Shown piece after piece: positions 58,451-64,000 of a stretch of 64,000 nt of DNA. Both the position numbers and the translations under genes were made by a program. Below the pieces are notes generated by a model. The model did no database searches and was not told where the DNA came from. It worked only from the letters and a program-made list of their open reading frames with translations. The stretch lies in NCBI GenBank assembly GCA_037043015.1, contig CM073324.1:10251013-10315012 (forward strand), in the 5' to 3' direction. The stretch's first letter is position 1. The number at the start of each line of letters is the position of its first letter. The stretch is from Bryum argenteum. Its lineage: Eukaryota > Streptophyta > Bryopsida > Bryales > Bryaceae.

Positions 58451-60556
58451 AAGATGGTACAATTGAGATTTGAATAACTTACCTTTTGTCCAATTTTGTA
58501 CAAATATATCAAACCATTCATGTTTCAAAAAGCCTCAGAGTATGAAAATTACAATGATGGGGGCACGCTTAGGCTTTTAACTCCTAAAGATCCACGAAAG
58601 CCAAGATGGCTTTTCGGAATTCCTCTAAGACAAAAAAAATCAACCAACTTTGACCATTATAATCTCACAAACGGAGAAAAACCACTAGTTCAATTTTGAC
58701 TTAAAAGTATAAAATGTCAAGTTTTCCAACGACTAAATCTTCTAAATACCAATAATACTAAATCCAACTTTTCTTAGGCCCGAATTGAAAAATCATTTAG
58801 TACAATTTAGACAAATTTGCATCAAGAATCTCTACGCGCTAAAAATATGAAAAGAGACTTAAATGATTGGGGTTTTTTTTTCCCGCAAAACGAAGTGATA
58901 CCCACATGACTTCCGATCATTTATACCATGGTCATAACATTCCCCACAAAACTAGTCATGTCATGTTGATGATGTAAGACCAACTGTAATGTTTCATATG
59001 GCAATTAATCACCGTCACACGGAGGAAAAGACGTGGGTCGGATGAATCTCGGACGTTCCCGAGTTTTTCCCGCTAGATATGGTGGACTATGATCACCGTG
59101 CAGCTTCCGAAAAATATATCACTGGTCAGTGACAACATTCCCAATGAGGAAATCAGCAAGTCAAATGTTTGACATTTTGGAAAAGGGCAGGGGCAGGGAC
59201 TGTAAAAAAGTTAATTTCAGTGCAATTGAAGTTATATAACCTGCAGAAAGCTCTTTGCCCAAGAGGATCCATTACATTCTGCTGCACATGGCCATGACCG
59301 AGCACACCAGTGACTTACTAATAGGTACCTGCCCGTTTTTCCGGGCAGTATAGAAAAAAGAAAAAAAGAAAGAAAGAAAAAAGAAAAAAAAAAACTGGAG
59401 AATCTACGTAGTCCTTTTGTGGATGACTACTTAAAGACGAGAGAATCCAGGTGAAAAATTTGGATCACTGTAAATCAGTGCTACGAGCGTTTCTCGGGGG
59501 TAGGGAGGGGCACGGGTAAAGAGCCTCCTAAATTTTTAATGTTTAGGCTTAAAATGCCAAAGAGATGGCATTTGGAGCTGCAGGCCTCATTTTTGAATTC
59601 AAAATCATCAAAAATAGTCATCGGGGGGGGGGGGGTCCAAATCAAAAATTCCAGGGATTCTGAAGAAAAAAAAATCTCATTGGCCGATGGGGCTCCGAGA
59701 AACGTTGGTAACACTCATTTAAGGGTGCCCGAAGATTATTCCTAAGATGTGCTTAAAGGTTATGGAATATTTACGTTTGGTAACAAGGAGAAGGGCCAAA
59801 TGGGCATTATACATAAAGTAGATAACAAAAAGCTGCCATTGTAATAGTACAAACCAATCAATCATCCTTGCAACTTATGCTAAAATAATACTCCGAATTA
59901 TAAAAATATATTTGATGCAAGTCTCTTTTTTACTTCCTTTCCAATGATCTAATGCACGCGCTTCTATGTGGATTCATTATACAGGAGGCATTTAATCCCC
60001 ATTTGAATGATGAATGAGAGCATTTTTATTTGAATTTGAATTTGTATGCATGATGGAGCAAAAGCCTGGACACATTTGATATGTGTCCGTTTGGTGGGGC
60101 GCTTGTTCTTTTTGTTTCTTTGCGTTTAGATCCAAGTTGCGAATAGAAAAGGCCGAGTGGGTTAGTAGTACGACAACATCATTTGATCGTAGTATGCGGG
60201 AATCTATATATACAAGCATTTAGTCAAGCAAATATCTAGCATAGCATTTTTACCATGATAATAGTAATTTAATGTTTTATCCTTCTATTAAATTTTTTAA
60301 TTTTGTTTTTTTGGGTTTAAAGTCATACTGGAGTTCACCACAAAAAGAAAGTTGAATGTATTTGAACTAGAATGTATATGTGTCCTCCACACACATTCAA
60401 TCTTTGTAATGCTCTCCCTTTAACCTTTACGTTATCACACTTAAGCGCTCCAAATTCTCACCTCCTCCTCGCTCTCAATGGCACTCCCCACTACAAACCC
60501 AACCATTGTGCGCAAATCATATTCTTACAAATTTGTAGAAGATACGACAAGGTGAG
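58451..60556. other. Intergenic DNA
   Basis: No gene is seen. It holds an A/G-rich run (59350-59395, AAGAAAG repeats) and a G homopolymer near 59626-59636. Confidence 0.4.
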
Positions 60557-61150
60557 GCACCACAAGCCTTAGCTCATGGTGGTTACGCCTCATGGCCCCC
60601 AATGAGAAGGTCGTGGGTTCTATCCCCCATGCCGACATAGTGCTCACCATCATAGTCCCTCCTAACTATGGTGGGGGATTCCTGGACCTCGTTGCATGGG
60701 TACCTCTAATGCACTACACTAAATTTGATAATTAGTGTTAGATACACTAATTTACATAAACATGTTATAAGTTTTTACTGTTGTTCAATAATTTTACCCA
60801 CTATATTGGCCAAGATGGGGGTCCTTATATAGTATCAGAATCAATGCTCTTGGTAAATGTTTTTGGCCAAGATGGGGGTCCTTATATAGTATCAGAATCA
60901 ATGCTCTTGGTAAAAAATTTTAAGCAAAAGTAAAAACTTATAGCATTTTCAAATCTTATAATAATCTAACACTAATTATCAAATTTAGTGTAGTGGCTAG
61001 CAAAGAACCATCATAGTGTTCCCCTCGAGAGGAATTAGTAGTCCCGCCATTGGCCCGATAACCATCCGGCATATATCCAAGGACAGGTGGAACAAACACT
61101 CTATTCACGCCAACCTATAAATAAGTTGGAGTTTCTCTTCTTCTTTTTTT
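60557..61150 (+). mobile_element. tRNA-derived SINE split by a nested MITE
   Basis: This is the best-preserved SINE head: A box TTAGCTCATGG at 60569-60579 and B box GGTTCTATCCC at 60616-60626, correct order and tRNA-like spacing. The body stops at 60714 and resumes at 60993 (GGCTAGCAAAGAACC..., TTAGTAGTCCCGCCATTGG). It ends ACACTCTATTCACGCCAACC...AAGTTGGAGTTTCTCTTC plus T run. The gap is the MITE at 60717-60990. Confidence 0.85.
60717..60990. mobile_element. 274-bp MITE nested in the SINE, TA-flanked
   Basis: The ends are CACTAAATTTGATAATTAGT and its perfect inverse ACTAATTATCAAATTTAGTG, continuing inward for a stem of at least 26 bp. The flanks read CAC-TA on the left and TA-GTG on the right. 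Intact SINE copies read CACTAGTG at this point, so the target duplication is TA, as for Tc1/mariner-type elements. Inside, a 57-bp unit (TTGGCCAAGATGGGGGTCCT...) is tandemly duplicated at 60806-60862 and 60863-60919. Confidence 0.85.
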
Positions 61151-61207
61151 ACGACTCGGTGAAAAATAAACGTAGAGTTTCAAATAAGAACAAAAGTACC
61201 ACGCTCA

Positions 61208-61224
61208 ACATGGGGTCCCACTAG
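61208..61224 (+). mobile_element. Helitron 3' terminus, second copy
   Basis: CACGCTCAACATGGGGTCCCACTAG ends at 61224 and is followed by T. It matches the terminus at 21496-21522 except for a weaker hairpin. No 5' end was found. Confidence 0.5.
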
Positions 61225-61675
61225 TATCAATGGATGACGTTTTTGATGAACAGTGGTGGTTCCTAAGCATAGCGACTTGCAGTAAGTATAATTTCCGGGA
61301 TATTCAATGGTTTGACCAGATTAGATTCGGATTGCCGAGAGCCTGAGACATGAGCACGATTATTATTCAAGTGGGGGGCACATGTTTGCCACATTCAGAA
61401 ACCTAACACCCCATACGTTAGACAAAGCTGGCAGAGGCAATGTCAGGCCAGGCCATGGCTAACACCTCAATCCGGGCAAACACCCAAAAAGCCAGCTATG
61501 AGAATGAATGTCATGGCCCCCCGTCCCCCCTCCCTCCCTGGATATGGCTCCCTCCGCCTGTCTTCTGCCTGCTCCCAGGGAATCCGGGGCGGGACGAGCT
61601 CCCCCCCCCTCACCGGCAAGGCAAGGGACACTTTGCCCTTCACCTTTACTCCTTTTCTAAGCAAGACAAGATTAT

Positions 61676-62016
61676 CCCTTAAACGCCCAAGCAAGCCCGA
61701 GGGGCTTGTAGCTCTCACTGTAATCAACTTTTCACTTATATTTTGATGTCAAACTGGTCACCGTCTTATGATGCATTCAAAAAGTGAAATTTTACAATTC
61801 AAATCACAAATTGTATGTATGATTTTATGGTTTGAAAGGATTGTGGTAGGTAGGTTGGGGTTGTACCTAACCTTGTAGGAGGTTGCAAGCTCATCATTGA
61901 TTGGTCCATTCATGGTGCCCAAGTTCAAAAAGTGCACTATTCATGATGCCCAAGTCCAAAAGATGTTGTGATCCAATTTTGGGCTGCCCATTTTAGACCC
62001 CATGGGCGTTTAAGGG
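61676..62016 (+). mobile_element. Short-class TTAA-type element flanked by TTAT
   Basis: The termini are CCCTTAAACGCCCAAGC and GGGCGTTTAAGGG. The flanks are TTAT at 61672-61675 and TTAT at 62017-62020, a direct repeat. The interior matches 2944-3309 (TGTAGCTCTCACTGTA, CAAACTGGTCACC, TTCATGATGCCCAAGTCCAA) but lacks the 25-base hairpin insert. Confidence 0.85.
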
Positions 62017-62039
62017 TTATGCAAAAACGTACTCTCATC

Positions 62040-62600
62040 TAAAGCCTGAATTTTCCATGCCATGGGTGAGCTTTTTCCATTCTATACGTTTTTTGAAGTT
62101 TGGGAATCACCTAAATTTGTGTACACCAAATCTTAGACTCAAATTTCTCACCATTTGTAAGATCACAATGTACAAAAGTGAAGTGCATGAGAAATATGAA
62201 CCTATTTAACAAATTTGACTGTGCTTGTTATGCACACTTGGTGAACTTTTTCCATTCTATACGTTTTTTGAAGTCTGGTAACCATAGGATCTAGTACCTA
62301 AATTGTGAATGCCTTTGTGTACACCAAATCTTAGACTCAAATTTCTCACCATCTCTAAGATCACAATATACATAAGAAATATGAACCTAACAAATTTGAC
62401 TATTCTTATTATGGAAGACTATTTTGTTCTCGCTTTTTTGTTCTATATGTTTTTTGAAGCCTGGTAACCATAGGATCTAGTTACCTAAATTGTGAATGTT
62501 TGTGTACACCAAATCTTAGACTCAAATTTCTCACCATCCGTAAGATCACAATGTACATAAGAAATATGAACCTAACGAATTTGACTATTCTTGTTACGGA
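62040..62600 (+). repeat. Satellite-like tandem repeat, about 180 bp, three copies
   Basis: Each unit has TTTTTCCATTCTATACGTTTT (or close), then TGTGTACACCAAATCTTAGA, CTCAAATTTCTCACCAT, AAGATCACAAT and AAATATGAACCTA...AATTTGACT. Copies start near 62065, 62241 and 62423. Copies 2 and 3 share an extra GGTAACCATAGGATCTAG block missing from copy 1. Confidence 0.8.
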
Positions 62601-63004
62601 ACGTACCTTCATCTGCATCATGAGGGTCGCATGCAACTAATGGCTTTAGCCTCCTCCTATCTATCACCACGCTTCTAGCCAATTCCTTAAAAACAAAGCC
62701 AAAGCTCATTTTGTACTCTCCTTTTGCGTTGGAATGGGCCCTAGACTCACTCCTTTTGCATGGCAACCTATCCGAAAATATAGGGCTCTATAATCCTAGC
62801 TCCATGTAAGTAGAGTCGTTGTTGGTGAACATGTATCTAGAAAAGATGGTAGTTTTACATTACCTTATGTTTTCTAAAAAAAATAACACTTGAAGATCCT
62901 TGATGCAATATTTGTCTAGGATGTGAATAATGCCCTTCTTCGACTTCACGACCAAAAAAACCCAATGTAAGCATTCTTTAGGAAATCCAACCATAGGATC
63001 ATAT

Positions 63005-63076
63005 CCCTTAAACGCCCAAGCATGCCCCTCAAGCATGCTTTTTAGTGTATTTTCAGAGTGGTTGGGCGTTTAAGGG
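63005..63076 (+). mobile_element. 72-bp miniature TTAA-type element
   Basis: It has the same ends as the larger elements (CCCTTAAACGCCCA and TGGGCGTTTAAGGG is GGTTGGGCGTTTAAGGG here) but only about 40 bases between. These include an internal inverted repeat AAGCATG-CCCCTCAAG-CATGCTT. The flanks (ATAT left, TAAC right) do not make a clean duplication. Confidence 0.6.
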
Positions 63077-64000
63077 TAACTAAAGTTAACTTGACCTTCT
63101 ACACACTTTGTTAATGCTTCTTCATTTGTGAGATTATAACAGTCAAAATTGGCCGAATTATTTTCTTCCCTACGAAATCCCTCAAAAACCGTTCTGGGTT
63201 TTAAGAATCGTTAGGGGTTAAGATGGAAAATGCTCGAGCTTGAAGGTCTTTATACAAATTTGTTTTTTGGTATGTTATCCAAACATGGGCAAGAGGAAAA
63301 AACATTTTTTGACCGCGAGCTTTTTTCACCGCGTACTTGGAAACGGACAGACAACGCAAGTTTGTTGTTCCAATCGGTGATTGCATAAATTACCAACAGG
63401 ACAGGGAAAAAGGAAATATCAAGTGAGGACAGTATGATATGAATGATGTTAAATACTTATGTACTGCCTGCCATGTACGTGTACGGTACATATAGGAACA
63501 GCATACACACACTGCTGGACTAGAAGGAGCTAGTAACAACCAAATATTGCGAATCTTACCTACATGCATGGTCTTTTGGCACGGCCCCTTCCCTTTGTAT
63601 AGCCTTCCTTGTCTTGTCGCGCGGCCGTTTGTTTCACGTAGGGGTATATATACCGTTGTCGGGACCCTTCACTAGTGAAGATGTGTGGTATTTCTAGCGG
63701 TGCTTTCACCAATAATGTCTCATTCCACCAAATGTAGTCGACGTTTTGATAGAGACCCTGGTGAAGATACCACACTTTTTCACTACACAAGAGTTGTGAA
63801 TTAGTGTTACAGATGTTAATTGCGAACACTAAATGTCACATAGTGTTACAATAGATAGATAGAAACTTTGGTTCCTTTCTGAGGGGCTCGAGTGAATGAA
63901 GTCTCCGTTTGTAATGCTGATAATCCGATGTCTAGTGGACTAGGGGGAATTGGGAGAATACTACTCCCCCCCCCCCTTTCGAGGGTGGATACTATAACTA
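63077..64000. other. Right-edge intergenic DNA
   Basis: No gene is supportable. Minus-strand frames near 63560-63829 lack family resemblance. A C homopolymer lies near 63966-63976. Confidence 0.4.

Noticed and set aside
60712-60995. CACTA transposon in the split SINE
   Set aside because: Comparison with intact SINE copies shows that the first CACTA belongs to the target; the duplication is TA, which does not fit CACTA elements.
1-64000. CRISPR arrays, bacterial operons, rRNA or plain tRNA genes
   Set aside because: The window is eukaryotic with spliced genes; repeats are transposons or minisatellites, and tRNA-like boxes occur only in SINE heads.

Overview
This is a 64 kb piece of plant nuclear DNA. 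Coding sequence is split by short GT-AG introns (about 75-250 bp, longer for a 5' UTR intron). Exons are GC-richer than the AT-rich intergenic DNA. The genes belong to plant families: BASS transporter, TRM/LONGIFOLIA protein, ubiquitin-domain PI4K-gamma, plastid zinc-ribbon membrane protein, and a PSY-like peptide precursor. Gene style suggests a non-flowering land plant such as a bryophyte, but the species cannot be fixed from the sequence. All splice models were built by eye from phase-consistent splice sites and family resemblance.

Genes from left to right: the 3' end of a plastid BASS transporter (to 511, +); an intronless symplekin fragment that looks like a retrocopy (3774-5159, +); uracil-DNA glycosylase (12391-14182, + , seven coding exons); a broken protein-kinase copy (20438-21356, +); a TMEM184/LAZ1-like seven-helix protein (24601-26173, +); a 95-residue secreted precursor ending in a PSY-type sulfopeptide motif (28102-28760, +); ubiquitin-domain PI4K-gamma (29858-31768, -); a plastid zinc-ribbon membrane protein (42384-44693, -); a divergent cytochrome-b5-reductase-like protein (45979-48702, +) with a twin G-box palindrome upstream; and a TRM/LONGIFOLIA-type protein with a C-terminal DUF4378-like region (49492-54165, -). 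They are independent housekeeping, signalling and growth genes, not an operon or cluster.

Much of the rest is transposon-derived. (1) A family of non-autonomous elements has CCCTTAAACG-type termini flanked by TTAA (or TTAT) duplications, which is piggyBac-like and unusual for plants. (2) A tRNA-derived SINE family is present in several copies. (3) Helitron-like elements include one with a recognisable pre-insertion site in a neighbouring inverted arm, plus two 3' termini. (4) There is a Harbinger-like element with TTA duplications, a 102-bp Stowaway-like MITE, and a TA-flanked MITE nested inside a SINE. Satellite-like arrays occur at 3373-3690 (65 bp), 38968-39140 (69 bp, 23 codons) and 62040-62600 (about 180 bp). 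Long stretches such as 33-36.6 kb and 54.9-60.2 kb show no supportable gene.
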